From assembly GCF_030285785.1 (NCBI RefSeq), contig NZ_CP127247.1, positions 4,177,501-4,241,500 of the forward strand: 64,000 bases of DNA, written 5' to 3'. The DNA comes from Parasedimentitalea psychrophila. Lineage in GTDB: Bacteria; Pseudomonadota; Alphaproteobacteria; Rhodobacterales; Rhodobacteraceae. A program made the translations under genes and the position numbers. Each line of letters opens with the position of its first letter. Positions within the stretch are counted from its first letter, which is position 1. The notes under the pieces were generated by a model. That model saw nothing but the letters and a program-made list of their open reading frames with translations. It was not told the DNA's origin and did no database searches. Positions 43,160 to 55,284 of the stretch are shown one piece after another.

Positions 43160-45820
43160 TTATCCTTCCAGAACTGTTTGCGCAGCAGTGATCGCTGCGG
43201 CTGAATTTGTTATCTCTTTGGCACCGCCCTGGGCCATGTCTGGCCGACCACCGCCGCCTTTGCCGCCCAGCTCAACCACAGCGGCCTTCACCAGGTCGAC
43301 CGCAGACAGCCGACCGATCAAGTCTTTGGTCAGGCCCGCCGCAACCGCAACCTTGCCGCCAGTGTCCGCAATCAACAGAACGGCACCAGAGCCCAAACGT
43401 GCTTTGTGCTCGTCAATTAACGCCGGCAAATCTCGGCCCGATACGCCCTTTAGGACCTGCGCAATAAATTGCACACCGTTGATAGTCTTAGCTTCGGCAC
43501 CAGCACCGCCGCCGGCACCGCCAGCCATCGCCAATTCGCGGCGCAGTTGCGACACTTCGTTCTGAAGCAACTTCCGCTCGTCGATCAAAGCCTTCAGTCG
43601 ATCAACAACCTCGTCTGGCTGGGACTTGAGAACATTGGCAACCTTGCCCAGACATGCTGCTTCCCGCTCGATATGAGCAACGGCCGCGCCGCCGGTCAGG
43701 GCCTCGATCCGACGCACGCCGGCCGAGGACGCACTGTCTCCCAACAGAACAAAGCTACCGATGTCGCCCGTCTGTTTGACATGGGTGCCGCCACAGAGTT
43801 CGATAGAATACGTGGTTCCATCGCGGCCCTTGCCAGTTTCGGCCTGCCCCATGGACACCACCCGAACCTCGTCTCCGTACTTCTCACCAAACAAAGCCTG
43901 CGCACCGATGGCGCGGGCATCGTCCGGTGTCATGATCCGGGTCTCAACCGGGCTGTTTTGCCGGATAAAAGCGTTTACATCACTGGCAACCTTGCTCAAC
44001 TCATCTTCAGACAAGGCCTTGGAATGGCTGAAATCGAACCGCAGGCGGCTTTCGGCGTTCAAAGATCCCCGCTGAGCCACGTGTTTGCCCAAAGTCTCGC
44101 GGAGCGCCTCATGCAGCAAGTGCGTGGCGGAGTGATTTGCACGAATGGCCGAACGCTGTTCGTGATCGACCTGCAGCTGTGCAGCGGTGCCGGTACTGAT
44201 GGTGCCCTCAAAAACCTCGGCGAGGTGGATAAACACGCCTGCCGCCTTTCGGGTCGTGGTGATCCGCGCCTGTCCGCTTTCCGTACGGATCAAACCAGCA
44301 TCGCCAACTTGGCCGCCGGATTCAGCATAAAACGGGCTTTGATTCAGCACGATTTGCACCTTTTCACCCAGGCTGGCCGATTTTATTTCTGCTCCATCCC
44401 GGACCAGCGCAACAATCTGACCTTCGGCCACTTCGGTATCATAGCCAAGAAAATCCGTCGTTCCGTGTTCTTCGGCGATATCAAACCAGATGGTGCTATC
44501 GGCGGCCTCGCCTGAACCGGACCATGCGGCGCGGGCCTTGGCCTTCTGCTCGGCCATGGCACTGTCAAACCCTTCGGTATCCACTGTGCGACCTTTTTCG
44601 CGCAGCGCATCCTGGGTCAAATCCAGCGGGAAGCCAAAGGTATCATACAGTTTAAAGGCGGCAGCACCGGGCAGTGGCGCATCCTGCTCCAGCGTTGCTA
44701 CTTCATCATCCAGCAGTTTCAACCCACGATCCAGCGTCTGCTTGAACCGTGTTTCCTCCTGCATCAATGTTTCCTCTATCAGCGCCTGAGCCTGACCCAG
44801 TTCCGGGTATGCCGCGCCCATTTGCTGCACCAATGCGGGCACCAGCTGATGCATTACCGGGTCTTTGGCGCCCAACAGATGCGCATGGCGCATGGCGCGG
44901 CGCATGATGCGACGCAGAACATAGCCACGCCCATCATTTGCCGGCATGACCCCATCGGCGATCAGGAAAGAGGTTGAGCGCAGATGGTCGGCAATCACCC
45001 GATGATGGACATTTTGATCACCATAAGGATCAACCGATGTGGCATGGGCTGAGGCTTCGATCAGGGCTTTGAAAAGATCGGTGTCATAATTGTCATGACT
45101 GCCCTGCAGCAACGCGCCGATCCGCTCCAGCCCCATTCCGGTATCAATCGACTGCATGTCCAATGCTGTCATCGACCCATCTTCGAACTGCTCATTTTGC
45201 ATGAAGACGACGTTCCATATTTCTATGAAACGATCACCGTCTTCATCTGGGCTGCCCGGTGGTCCGCCAGGAATATGGTCACCGTGGTCAAAGAAAATCT
45301 CGGTACAGGGTCCACAGGGTCCCGTTGGCCCCATTTGCCAGAAGTTGTCGTTGGTCGGGATGCGAATAATCCGGTCATCGCTAAGCCCAGCCACCTTCTT
45401 CCAAATGTCGGCCGCCTCATCGTCAGTATGGTAGACGGTGACCAGCAACCGGTCCTTTGGAATGTCAAATTCCTTGGTCAGCAATTCCCATGCATAGGGG
45501 ATTGCTTCTTTTTTGAAATAATCACCGAAACTAAAATTACCCAACATTTCAAAGAACGTATGATGGCGCGCGGTATATCCCACATTGTCGAGATCATTGT
45601 GTTTGCCGCCTGCCCTGACGCATTTCTGGGCGCTGGTGGCGCGCGTGTAATCGCGCGTTTCGACTCCGGTGAATAGGTTCTTAAACTGCACCATCCCAGA
45701 GTTGACAAACATCAGTGTCGGGTCATTGCGCGGCACCAGCGGGCTTGACGCCACCACTTCGTGTCCCTGTTTGGAATAATAGTTCAGAAATGTGGATCGG
45801 ATTTCGTTCAGAGTTGGCAT
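43160..45820 (-). CDS. alaS: Alanyl-tRNA synthetase
   Basis: An 886-residue class II synthetase of full length. Class II core: [20 protein letters not shown], motif 2 region [31 protein letters not shown]. The editing domain has [12 protein letters not shown] (zinc His-x3-His) and the [13 protein letters not shown] motif. C-Ala domain at the end with [15 protein letters not shown]. The start is 45820 ([15 protein letters not shown]). It lies just downstream of recA, an order common in bacteria. Confidence 0.97.
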   Translation of the reverse strand: MPTLNEIRSTFLNYYSKQGHEVVASSPLVPRNDPTLMFVNSGMVQFKNLFTGVETRDYTRATSAQKCVRAGGKHNDLDNVGYTARHHTFFEMLGNFSFGDYFKKEAIPYAWELLTKEFDIPKDRLLVTVYHTDDEAADIWKKVAGLSDDRIIRIPTNDNFWQMGPTGPCGPCTEIFFDHGDHIPGGPPGSPDEDGDRFIEIWNVVFMQNEQFEDGSMTALDMQSIDTGMGLERIGALLQGSHDNYDTDLFKALIEASAHATSVDPYGDQNVHHRVIADHLRSTSFLIADGVMPANDGRGYVLRRIMRRAMRHAHLLGAKDPVMHQLVPALVQQMGAAYPELGQAQALIEETLMQEETRFKQTLDRGLKLLDDEVATLEQDAPLPGAAAFKLYDTFGFPLDLTQDALREKGRTVDTEGFDSAMAEQKAKARAAWSGSGEAADSTIWFDIAEEHGTTDFLGYDTEVAEGQIVALVRDGAEIKSASLGEKVQIVLNQSPFYAESGGQVGDAGLIRTESGQARITTTRKAAGVFIHLAEVFEGTISTGTAAQLQVDHEQRSAIRANHSATHLLHEALRETLGKHVAQRGSLNAESRLRFDFSHSKALSEDELSKVASDVNAFIRQNSPVETRIMTPDDARAIGAQALFGEKYGDEVRVVSMGQAETGKGRDGTTYSIELCGGTHVKQTGDIGSFVLLGDSASSAGVRRIEALTGGAAVAHIEREAACLGKVANVLKSQPDEVVDRLKALIDERKLLQNEVSQLRRELAMAGGAGGGAGAEAKTINGVQFIAQVLKGVSGRDLPALIDEHKARLGSGAVLLIADTGGKVAVAAGLTKDLIGRLSAVDLVKAAVVELGGKGGGGRPDMAQGGAKEITNSAAAITAAQTVLEG

Positions 45821-45915
45821 TTTCAGGTCTCTTGACGGGTATTGGAAAGCGTTCTGAGCAGGTGTAACCGTCACACTTGGCGCTGTCCACTGTTGCCAGA
45901 GGTTGAGACCATAGG

Positions 45916-45948
45916 AAAAAGGGCGCAAACCATGTTGCGCCCCTTTTT
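45916..45948. terminator. Bidirectional terminator between recA and alaS
   Basis: AAAAAGGGCGCAA, loop, TTGCGCCCCTTTTT. Suits recA on the minus strand. Confidence 0.85.
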
Positions 45949-45966
45949 GATCAAATTCAGAAGCCG

Positions 45967-47031
45967 TTAGGCCTCGAGTATATCATCGCCACCCTTAATA
46001 TCGGGGCGGTCAAATTCCAGGCCATGCGCCGCCCGGATCTTGTCTTCGATATCAATGGCAAGATGCATGTGTTCACGCAGATAGGTCTTGGCGTTTTCTC
46101 GGCCCTGGCCAATCCGTTCGTCGCCGTAACTAAACCAGGACCCCGATTTATTTACCACGCCAGCGGCAACCCCAAGATCCAGCAATTCTCCCATTTTGGA
46201 GATGCCTTCTCCATACATAATGTCGAATTCAACCTGCTTGAATGGCGGCGCAACTTTGTTTTTCACCACCTTCACACGGGTCGCATTGCCGACAATTTCA
46301 TCCCGGTCTTTGAGAGCACCAATACGACGAATATCCAGACGCACCGATGAATAAAACTTCAGTGCATTGCCGCCTGTCGTGGTCTCAGGAGATCCAAACA
46401 TCACGCCGATTTTCATGCGGATCTGGTTGATAAAGATCACCATGCATTTGGATTTGCTGATCGATCCTGTCAGTTTACGCATTGCCTGGCTCATCAGGCG
46501 GGCCTGCACACCAAGACTGCTGTCGCCCATGTCGCCCTCAAGCTCGGACTTTGGAATCAACGCGGCCACGGAATCGACGACGATCATATTGACGGCCCCC
46601 GAGCGCACCAAAGTATCGGTGATTTCCAACGCCTGCTCACCAGTGTCCGGTTGCGAGATCAACAACTCTTCCAGATTGACACCCAGCTTTTGCGCATACA
46701 TAGGATCAAGCGCATGCTCGGCATCCACAAAGGCACAAACTCCGCCCTTTTTCTGCTGTTCAGCCACGCAGTGCAGCGTCAATGTGGTTTTTCCCGAACT
46801 CTCTGGTCCGTAGATCTCAATAATCCGGCCCATCGGAAGGCCGCCAATGCCGAGTGCGATATCAAGCCCCAGCGAGCCGGTCGAACTGGCCTCAATCTCC
46901 GGAATGGCATTGTCGCCAAACTTCATGATTGAACCCTTGCCGAACTGCCGTTCAATCTGCGCCAAAGCGCTATCCAGCGCCTTTTGCTTGTCGCCGCTTT
47001 TCTTGTCTTTCATGGTCAAAAGATCCGCCAT
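45967..47031 (-). CDS. recA: Recombinase RecA
   Basis: A 354-residue RecA. Walker [11 protein letters not shown], the [12 protein letters not shown] strand, [20 protein letters not shown] (Walker B and L1), [20 protein letters not shown] (L2), and the acidic C-terminal tail. The start at 47031 ([13 protein letters not shown]) follows AAGGGAAT; the longer frame lacks a site. Drives homologous repair and SOS induction. An SOS box lies 57 bases upstream. Confidence 0.98.
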   Translation of the reverse strand: MADLLTMKDKKSGDKQKALDSALAQIERQFGKGSIMKFGDNAIPEIEASSTGSLGLDIALGIGGLPMGRIIEIYGPESSGKTTLTLHCVAEQQKKGGVCAFVDAEHALDPMYAQKLGVNLEELLISQPDTGEQALEITDTLVRSGAVNMIVVDSVAALIPKSELEGDMGDSSLGVQARLMSQAMRKLTGSISKSKCMVIFINQIRMKIGVMFGSPETTTGGNALKFYSSVRLDIRRIGALKDRDEIVGNATRVKVVKNKVAPPFKQVEFDIMYGEGISKMGELLDLGVAAGVVNKSGSWFSYGDERIGQGRENAKTYLREHMHLAIDIEDKIRAAHGLEFDRPDIKGGDDILEA

Positions 47032-47087
47032 ATTCCCTTGTCCTTCTCTTTGTGTCACACCCACGTCAGGGCCGCAATCACTGCTTT

Positions 47088-47102
47088 GTTCTCTTCCTGT
47101 TC
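47088..47102 (-). promoter_or_regulatory. LexA (SOS) box upstream of recA
   Basis: GTTC-N7-GTTC on the plus strand (GAAC-N7-GAAC on the gene's strand), the alphaproteobacterial LexA motif. Confidence 0.82.
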
Positions 47103-47221
47103 CTTATGTGGACAAAGCGAGAACAATGCAAATGAAAACTTTCCTCCCGGACTGTTCGCCGGTACTGTTAACAAGATGTTTACCATCACCACCCATATGA
47201 ACTTTTGACCGGAACTTTACG

Positions 47222-47815
47222 ATGCTGGTTTTTTTCAAAGAACGTCTGGTTCTGTTGTCGGTTCCAAAAACGGGAACCACGGCCTACCACACTGCGTTGC
47301 GGGACCGGGCTGATATGATCTATTCCGATCCGCCCGAGTTAAAGCATGCACCGCTCTACCGGTATAATCGCTGGGTCCGGCCCATGTTCAAAAAGGTCTG
47401 CGATGCCGAAATGGAGGTGGTTGCAGTGATGCGTGAGCCGGTCAACTGGCTGGGAAGCTGGTACCGGTTTCGACGTCGGCCCTTTATGAATGGCAAAGAC
47501 AATTCCACCAGCAATGTGAGCTTTGACGAATTTGTTCTTGCCTATTGCCAAAGCAAACAACCTGGGTTTGCGAATGTTGGTAGCCAGGCAAAATTTCTGG
47601 AAGCTCAGCCCAATGGCTGTGCTGTTGCGCAGCTGTTTCGCTATGAACATCAACAACGATTGATTGATTTCCTAGAAGACCGATTGTCCACAACACTTGT
47701 TCTTCAACAACAAAATGTCAGCCCGCCAATGGATCTATCCTTATCACCTCAGGTCGATACGGTGTTGCGGCAAACCTGTGCCGCAGAGTTTAGTCTATAC
47801 GACTCCATTGACTGA
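47222..47815 (+). CDS. Sulfotransferase-like protein
   Basis: A 197-residue protein. It starts MLVFFKERLVLLSVPKTGTT, where VPKTGTT matches the PAPS 5'-phosphosulfate loop; REPVNWLGSWYRFRRRP resembles the 3'-phosphate-binding motif (R-x-P-x-x-x-x-x-S). Related Rhodobacteraceae proteins are sometimes labelled gamma-glutamyl kinase, without support from sequence. Acceptor unknown. Single gene facing away from recA. Confidence 0.8.
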   Translation: MLVFFKERLVLLSVPKTGTTAYHTALRDRADMIYSDPPELKHAPLYRYNRWVRPMFKKVCDAEMEVVAVMREPVNWLGSWYRFRRRPFMNGKDNSTSNVSFDEFVLAYCQSKQPGFANVGSQAKFLEAQPNGCAVAQLFRYEHQQRLIDFLEDRLSTTLVLQQQNVSPPMDLSLSPQVDTVLRQTCAAEFSLYDSID

Positions 47816-47852
47816 GCCGTTGGCCTGCGCCACCGCAAATAGCCCTTGTCGG

Positions 47853-50183
47853 TCAATTCAACTGGTCGTGCACAGTCTCTGTCAATTGGTTGAGCGAGAA
47901 CGGTTTGGCCAGGAATACCGAGTTGGGGACATTTGGCTCCGATTCTCCAAAAGCCCCTTCGGCATAACCCGAGACAAAGACCACCCGGGTATCGGGGCGG
48001 GTTTTCAAGGCCTCACGTACCCAGCTTGGGCCATCCATACCGGGCATCACCACATCGGTTACAAAGACATCCACGTTTAACCCTGGGTCTTCCAGTGTCC
48101 GCAATGCATCCTCAGCCGATTCAGCCTCAAGCACAGTATAGCCCCGCAATCGCAAGGCTCGGGACGCAAAAGCCCGCACCGGCGCTTCGTCCTCAACCAA
48201 CAAAACAACGCCCTCCCCGTGTTTGGGGACCGTTGCTTCGACTTTAGGTGCAGCCGCTTTGGCCGCTCCTGGCAATGCTTTGTGGACCGGGAAATACAGC
48301 GTGAATTCTGTCCCTGATCCCTTGATCGAATCTACAAATATGTAACCACCGGTCTGTTTGACAATGCCATAGGCCGTGGACAAGCCCAGCCCGGTGCCTT
48401 CGCCGGTCCGTTTGGTTGTGTAAAAAGGTTCAAAAACTTTCTGGATCTTATCCGGATCAATGCCAACCCCCTCGTCCTGCACCCTGACGGTCACCCAATC
48501 ACCGGCGGGCACGGTGGCCCGGTTCCGTTCAATGGGTCGGTCCAGCGACACAACTTCGGTCTCGATCCGAATCTCGCCGCCTTGAGGCATGGCGTCCCGT
48601 GCATTTACCACCAGGTTCATCAACACCTGCTCAAGCTGTCTCTTGTCGGCGCGGATTGATCGCATCACCGGATCATGGCTCAGCGTCAGTGTGACTTTCT
48701 CGCCAACAAGACGGTTCAAAAGATGAGTCAGATCGGACAGCGTGTCCCGCAGATCCAACACTTCTGGCAGCAGCGTCTGTTTGCGCGAGAATGCAAGAAG
48801 CTGGCTCACCAACGCTGCCGCTCGATTGGCATTCTCGTGAATTTGGATCAAGTCACCAAAGTCCTGATCACCCTGATCATGGCGCAGCAACAACAAATCG
48901 CAATGCCCTGAAATTGCAGTCAAAAGATTGTTGAAATCATGGGCAACACCGCCCGCCAATTGACCGATCGCCTGCATTTTCTGGCTTTGGACAAATTGGG
49001 CCTCAAGAGTTTTAAGCTCGGTCGCATCATTCAGAACTGCAATCAGCACCGTGACACCATCCTCGACTGCCCGGCTCAATGTGACCTGAACAAACACCTC
49101 TTTGTCACTGCGGGACAAGCGCAGGAATTCCGATTTGTTTGGCGCCAGGCCATCAGCGGTATCACGCAACCAATCGGACATTGGCCGGCCCAGACCCTCC
49201 ATCAATTGGCCCAGCTTCACATCCTTGCAGTTCGCGGTTCCCAAAAGGCCAAGTGCCAATTTGTTTGCCGACAGGACTTCACCGGTGGGTGCAACTTTTA
49301 GAAACGGCACCGGCAGGTCACCAAAACTGGTGCCAGAGCCAGAATTGCCGGTCTCGGCTGTCTCCAAAAAATACAGTTCATTGCGGCCTTGGGTGCGTGT
49401 GTTTTCAATCACCAGGGCCTGGATCGGGCCATTGGCGGTGGTCATGGTATTGATCTGGCCGGATCGCACCGGCAGGTCCACAAACAGCCGGTCCAGTGAT
49501 TTGATGCGGCCGCCAATTAGTGCCCGAGCCGCCTCGTTCATGAACAAAACAGCCCCGGTGCGGCCAACGGTCATCATCGGGATTGGAATACTCTCAGCGC
49601 TGCGGCCGGCGCTGCTGCGTTCGGCGATATCTTCGACCCGCCACAGGAAACTACCGCCATGCATCTGATGCACTGCCATCCGAACATGACCGCGGCGGGT
49701 GATCACATCTTCTTGCGCGGCTCCCTCGACCCGGGCGCGGCTTTGAAGGCGAAACAACACGGCGGAAGGATTGGCCAGTACCGCCCGCAGGGTGCCTGCC
49801 AGCGTTTCCTTTTCCGCATCGGCAAACCGCCGTGCTGCGGCCGCATTGCGGGCGTGGATAATACCATCGTCATCGGCAACAAAGCTGGGACTGGCGTCTT
49901 TTTCAATAAACCCGGTCAGCAAATCGGTGGCCATGGTCCTGGCCCGCAGCCTCACCCGAGCCTGCAGCGCCATCAAAACGGCCACCGCCACCAACGTCAG
50001 GCCCACCGCGATCAGCCCACGTGCCACCCAATCCGGCCAGCCGAAAACCCAGGATGCTGAACACATCATCACGGCCAGCAGCACCGTGGCTGCAAGCCGC
50101 GCCGTTTCAGGTGTTGAAACGCGCAGGTCCGGAACGGGAGAATCTTGGCGACCGATCATTACGGCTCCGTCAGCTGACTTCAT
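47853..50183 (-). CDS. cckA: Hybrid sensor histidine kinase CckA
   Basis: A 776-residue membrane kinase of the CckA-ChpT-CtrA phosphorelay. Two N-terminal membrane segments (about residues 30-48 and 55-73), PAS-like regions (95-390), HisKA with H415 in GGVAHDFNNLLTAISGH, HATPase with VNARDAMPQGGEI and GEGTGLGLSTAYGIVKQTGG, then a receiver with D710 in VDVFVTDVVMPGMDG. In Rhodobacteraceae this pathway controls motility, gene transfer agents and cell cycle genes. Confidence 0.95.
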   Translation of the reverse strand: MKSADGAVMIGRQDSPVPDLRVSTPETARLAATVLLAVMMCSASWVFGWPDWVARGLIAVGLTLVAVAVLMALQARVRLRARTMATDLLTGFIEKDASPSFVADDDGIIHARNAAAARRFADAEKETLAGTLRAVLANPSAVLFRLQSRARVEGAAQEDVITRRGHVRMAVHQMHGGSFLWRVEDIAERSSAGRSAESIPIPMMTVGRTGAVLFMNEAARALIGGRIKSLDRLFVDLPVRSGQINTMTTANGPIQALVIENTRTQGRNELYFLETAETGNSGSGTSFGDLPVPFLKVAPTGEVLSANKLALGLLGTANCKDVKLGQLMEGLGRPMSDWLRDTADGLAPNKSEFLRLSRSDKEVFVQVTLSRAVEDGVTVLIAVLNDATELKTLEAQFVQSQKMQAIGQLAGGVAHDFNNLLTAISGHCDLLLLRHDQGDQDFGDLIQIHENANRAAALVSQLLAFSRKQTLLPEVLDLRDTLSDLTHLLNRLVGEKVTLTLSHDPVMRSIRADKRQLEQVLMNLVVNARDAMPQGGEIRIETEVVSLDRPIERNRATVPAGDWVTVRVQDEGVGIDPDKIQKVFEPFYTTKRTGEGTGLGLSTAYGIVKQTGGYIFVDSIKGSGTEFTLYFPVHKALPGAAKAAAPKVEATVPKHGEGVVLLVEDEAPVRAFASRALRLRGYTVLEAESAEDALRTLEDPGLNVDVFVTDVVMPGMDGPSWVREALKTRPDTRVVFVSGYAEGAFGESEPNVPNSVFLAKPFSLNQLTETVHDQLN

Positions 50184-50250
50184 GAGTGCCTACTTCGCGG
50201 CATAGATGGTTAAGGCCACGTTAAGGAAACGCAGCTTTCCCCCGCACCAT

Positions 50251-51429
50251 CTAGCAATCAGCGTCTATTCGCGTCAACACGGCACAATAAAACCCATCGG
50301 TGCCATCCTGCACCAACCAGGACTGCTCTGACGTCAGTGTCCAGCCAGAGGAGCGCTCCATAAAGCGGCCAATTTGACAGCTATTTTCTGCCTCCAGGAC
50401 CGAGCATGTCGCATAGGCCAGAACCCCACCAGGCGCGACAAGCTGAGCCGCCAGATCCAAGATCTCGCCCTGAGTGTCCTGCAGCTCCTGCAATTGCTCG
50501 GCGCTCAGCAGCCATTTCCCCTCTGGGGACCGGCGCCAGGAGCCTGACCCCGAACAGGGGGCATCACATAGAACCAAATCAAACGGTCCGGTCCTGACCA
50601 GAGCCTCGGGCTCCAGCATAGTCACATCCACCCCCGCCCGGACGGCCCGGATCGGCAAGTCCTGCATCCGGCGCGGCACAGTGTCGTGAGCAAAAAGCGA
50701 TATCTTTGCCCGCGCCGCCATCGCCAGGCTTTTACCGCCGCCGCCCGCGCAATAATCCAGCACGCTCATGCCGTCGCGCAGTGGCAAAGCCTCGACAACC
50801 GCCTGGCTGGCGGCATCCTGCAATTCGACCAGTCCAGCCGAAAATGCCTCAGAGTTGCGAACGCGACGGGCGCCCTCGGTCACTTCCAACGCGGCTTCGG
50901 CGGCGGCATGTGGCTGGCAGATTATACCGTCCACCGCCAGCGCCTCAATGGCCTGATCAATGCTAGAGCGCAGCATGTTGACCCGCAAATGCACCGGTGC
51001 CCGGTGGCGCAAGGCTGTCGCTGTTGCCTCGGCCTTATCTCCCAGGCTGTCAGAAAACTGCGGCCAAAGCCATTCGGGAATATCCAGGCCTTCGGCAGCG
51101 GAGGCAGGCGACCGCGCGGTCAGACCCTCGTCATCACTGAGCTCTGAGGGGCCGTAGCCCACTCCGTTGAACATGGTATCCGGGTCAATTCCTGCGTCCC
51201 GCAGGGCCCCAACGATCAAACCGCGCCCGGTACTGGCGCCGCCCAGAGCGGCATGCGACCGACGGCAACGCAGGGCGGTAAACACGTGATCCCGCACCGC
51301 AGCACGATCCTTGGACCCCGCAAAGCGGCTGCCACGAGACCAGCTGGTCAGGGCTTTCTCGGCCGCATTCCCATCCAGAATCTGATCCAGGATCTCAATC
51401 GCGGCCTGAAGTCGCGCTGCCGGGGTCAT
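50251..51429 (-). CDS. RsmB/NOP family rRNA m5C methyltransferase
   Basis: A 392-residue SAM-dependent RNA methyltransferase. VLDYCAGGGGKSLAMAARAK is the SAM loop; LVLCDAPCSGSGSWRRSPEG has one catalytic Cys and LAYATCSVLEAENSCQ the other. The N-terminal NusB-like region of full RsmB is mostly helical here (residues 1-110). 16S C967 is a likely target but not proven. About 50 bases downstream of guaB. Confidence 0.9.
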   Translation of the reverse strand: MTPAARLQAAIEILDQILDGNAAEKALTSWSRGSRFAGSKDRAAVRDHVFTALRCRRSHAALGGASTGRGLIVGALRDAGIDPDTMFNGVGYGPSELSDDEGLTARSPASAAEGLDIPEWLWPQFSDSLGDKAEATATALRHRAPVHLRVNMLRSSIDQAIEALAVDGIICQPHAAAEAALEVTEGARRVRNSEAFSAGLVELQDAASQAVVEALPLRDGMSVLDYCAGGGGKSLAMAARAKISLFAHDTVPRRMQDLPIRAVRAGVDVTMLEPEALVRTGPFDLVLCDAPCSGSGSWRRSPEGKWLLSAEQLQELQDTQGEILDLAAQLVAPGGVLAYATCSVLEAENSCQIGRFMERSSGWTLTSEQSWLVQDGTDGFYCAVLTRIDADC

Positions 51430-51479
51430 TGCCCGGCTCTCTTTGAATTATCAATCGTCATAGTTTGTATCCCTGCTGA

Positions 51480-52964
<1,485 letters not shown>

Positions 52965-53201
52965 CTATCGCATGGATGCCTGCCGGGGGAAAGGGGTTGC
53001 GGCGATTTTTGCCGAAGCTCCACCACCAATGGCAATCTGATAATTCCTCTGGCTAAAATTCCACATTCTGCGCACATGTTTGAACAAAATGCCGGTACTG
53101 AACAAAAATATGGCGTCGCGCGCCTTTCGCTTGCGGCAGAATTCCATATCTTCCGCACTAATTACGAACACTTGCCACATACGAACTCTTGAAAGCACCG
53201 C

Positions 53202-55235
53202 ATGAGCACAGATCCCCTTGTCGTCTTCACCCCCTCAGGCAAACGCGGGCATTTTCCCGTTGGCACCCCGGTTCTAACGGCCGCACGACAATTGGGTGTG
53301 GACCTTGACTCGGTCTGTGGCGGCCGTGGCATCTGTTCAAAATGCCAGATCACCCCATCTTACGGTGAATTCCCCAAGCACGGTGTCTCTGTGACGGACG
53401 ATGCGCTGAGCCTCTGGAATAAGGTCGAACAACGCTATCAGGACAAACGTGGCCTGACCGCCGGCCGTCGCCTTGGCTGCCAGGCGACGGTGCAGGGGGA
53501 CATCGTGATCGACGTGCCACCAGAAAGCCAGGTCCACAAACAGGTGGTGCGCAAACGGGCCGAGGTCCGCGACATTGAAATGAACCCCTCCACCCGTCTG
53601 TTCTATGTCGAGGTGGAACAGCCTGATATGCACAAGCCATCGGGGGATATGGAGCGGCTGATAGAAGCCCTGGAGGTCCAGTGGTCCCTGCAGAATATCC
53701 AAGCGGATTTTCACATCCTGCGGACCGCCCAGCCGATATTGCGCAAAGGCGGCTGGAAGGTAACGGTTGCGGTGCATTTGGGCGATGACACTCATCCGCC
53801 CAAAATCATGCACATCTGGCCCGGTTTCTTTGAGGGGTCGGTTTATGGGCTTGCGGTGGATCTTGGCTCAACCACCATCGCGGCGCACCTGTGTGATTTG
53901 CAAAGCGGCGAGGTGGTGGCCTCCTCTGGCATTATGAATCCACAGATCCGCTTTGGCGAGGATCTGATGAGCCGGGTGTCCTATTCGATGATGAACAAGG
54001 GCGGTGATTTGGAGATGACCCGCGCGGTACGCGACGGAATGAACGCTTTGTTTGCTCAGGTCGCGTCTGAGGCCGGCATCGACAAGGCGCTGATCGTCGA
54101 CGCGGTGTTTGTTTGCAATCCGGTGATGCACCACTTGTTCCTGGGCATTGACCCGTTCGAGCTGGGACAAGCGCCGTTTGCCCTGGCCACCTCAAATGCC
54201 CTGTCGCTGCGTGCCGCCGAGCTGGAGCTGGATATCCACCCGGCAGCGCGGGTCTATTTGCTGCCCTGCATTGCCGGCCACGTCGGGGCAGATGCCGCCG
54301 CGGTGGCGCTGTCCGAGGCCCCGGATAAGTCCAAAGACCTGGTGCTGGTGGTCGACGTCGGCACCAATGCCGAAATCCTGCTGGGAAACACCGACAAGGT
54401 TCTGGCCTGTTCCTCCCCGACTGGCCCTGCCTTTGAAGGTGCGCAGATCAGCTCCGGCCAACGCGCCGCCCCCGGCGCCATAGAGCGTATTGAGATCAAT
54501 CCGGTGACCAAAGATCCGCGGTTCCAGGTGATTGGATCAGATGTCTGGTCCGATCAGGACGGCTTTGCCGAGGTTATCGCCACCACCGGTGTCACCGGGA
54601 TCTGTGGCTCTGGCATTATTGAGGCCATTGCAGAGATGCGGCTGGCCGGCCTGCTGGATGCCTCGGGGCTGATTGGATCTGCTGAGCAAACCGGCACGCC
54701 GCGCTGTATCGCTGACGGTAGGACCAATTCATATGTCATATGGGACGGCACCGCAGAGGGCAGCCCGCTGATCACCGTCACCAACCCCGACATTCGCGCC
54801 ATTCAGATGGCCAAGGCGGCGCTCTATTCCGGTGCCCGGCTGCTGATGGACAAATTTGGAGTCGACACCGTCGACCGGGTGGTTCTGGCCGGTGCCTTTG
54901 GCGCCCATATCTCGGCCAAACATGCGATGGTGCTGGGGATGATACCCGACTGCCCACTGGCTAAGGTGACCTCGGCTGGCAATGCGGCGGGCACCGGCGC
55001 CCGGATTGCTTTGCTCAACACCAAATCGCGACGTGAGATTGAGGAAACAGTGCGCCAGATCGAAAAGATCGAAACCGCCGTCGAGCCCCGGTTCCAGGAG
55101 CATTTTGTCAACGCCTCGGCGATCCCAAATGCGATTGAACCGTTTCCGATCCTCAACAGCCTGGTGACGCTGCCGAATGTGAGCTTCAACACCGGCAGTG
55201 GCGATGGCGGCACCCGCCGCCGCCGCCGCCGTTAG
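53202..55235 (+). CDS. RamA-like corrinoid-activating Fe-S protein
   Basis: A 677-residue protein. The N-terminal ferredoxin domain carries Cys39, Cys45, Cys48 and Cys93 (CGGRGICSKCQI...LGCQAT) for a 2Fe-2S cluster. A linker domain follows to about 210, then an ASKHA ATPase-like (DUF4445) domain: YGLAVDLGSTTIAAHLCD, VVDVGTNAEILLG, SSPTGPAFEGAQISSGQRAA, VLAGAFGAHISAKHAM. Such proteins use ATP to reduce Co(II) corrinoids back to Co(I) in methyltransferase systems. No corrinoid protein or methyltransferase is next to it. It ends in six arginines encoded by CGC repeats. Confidence 0.9.
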   Translation: MSTDPLVVFTPSGKRGHFPVGTPVLTAARQLGVDLDSVCGGRGICSKCQITPSYGEFPKHGVSVTDDALSLWNKVEQRYQDKRGLTAGRRLGCQATVQGDIVIDVPPESQVHKQVVRKRAEVRDIEMNPSTRLFYVEVEQPDMHKPSGDMERLIEALEVQWSLQNIQADFHILRTAQPILRKGGWKVTVAVHLGDDTHPPKIMHIWPGFFEGSVYGLAVDLGSTTIAAHLCDLQSGEVVASSGIMNPQIRFGEDLMSRVSYSMMNKGGDLEMTRAVRDGMNALFAQVASEAGIDKALIVDAVFVCNPVMHHLFLGIDPFELGQAPFALATSNALSLRAAELELDIHPAARVYLLPCIAGHVGADAAAVALSEAPDKSKDLVLVVDVGTNAEILLGNTDKVLACSSPTGPAFEGAQISSGQRAAPGAIERIEINPVTKDPRFQVIGSDVWSDQDGFAEVIATTGVTGICGSGIIEAIAEMRLAGLLDASGLIGSAEQTGTPRCIADGRTNSYVIWDGTAEGSPLITVTNPDIRAIQMAKAALYSGARLLMDKFGVDTVDRVVLAGAFGAHISAKHAMVLGMIPDCPLAKVTSAGNAAGTGARIALLNTKSRREIEETVRQIEKIETAVEPRFQEHFVNASAIPNAIEPFPILNSLVTLPNVSFNTGSGDGGTRRRRRR

Positions 55236-55284
55236 GGCTTGGTACGATTGCTTTTGTCGCTTCAGGATCAAAAGTCATGATCTG

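Noticed and set aside
51410-51440. Inverted GCCGGG/CCCGGC near the RsmB-type gene start as a hairpin copy
   Set aside because: It belongs to the gene's own start region and lacks the CGAGAGG flank.
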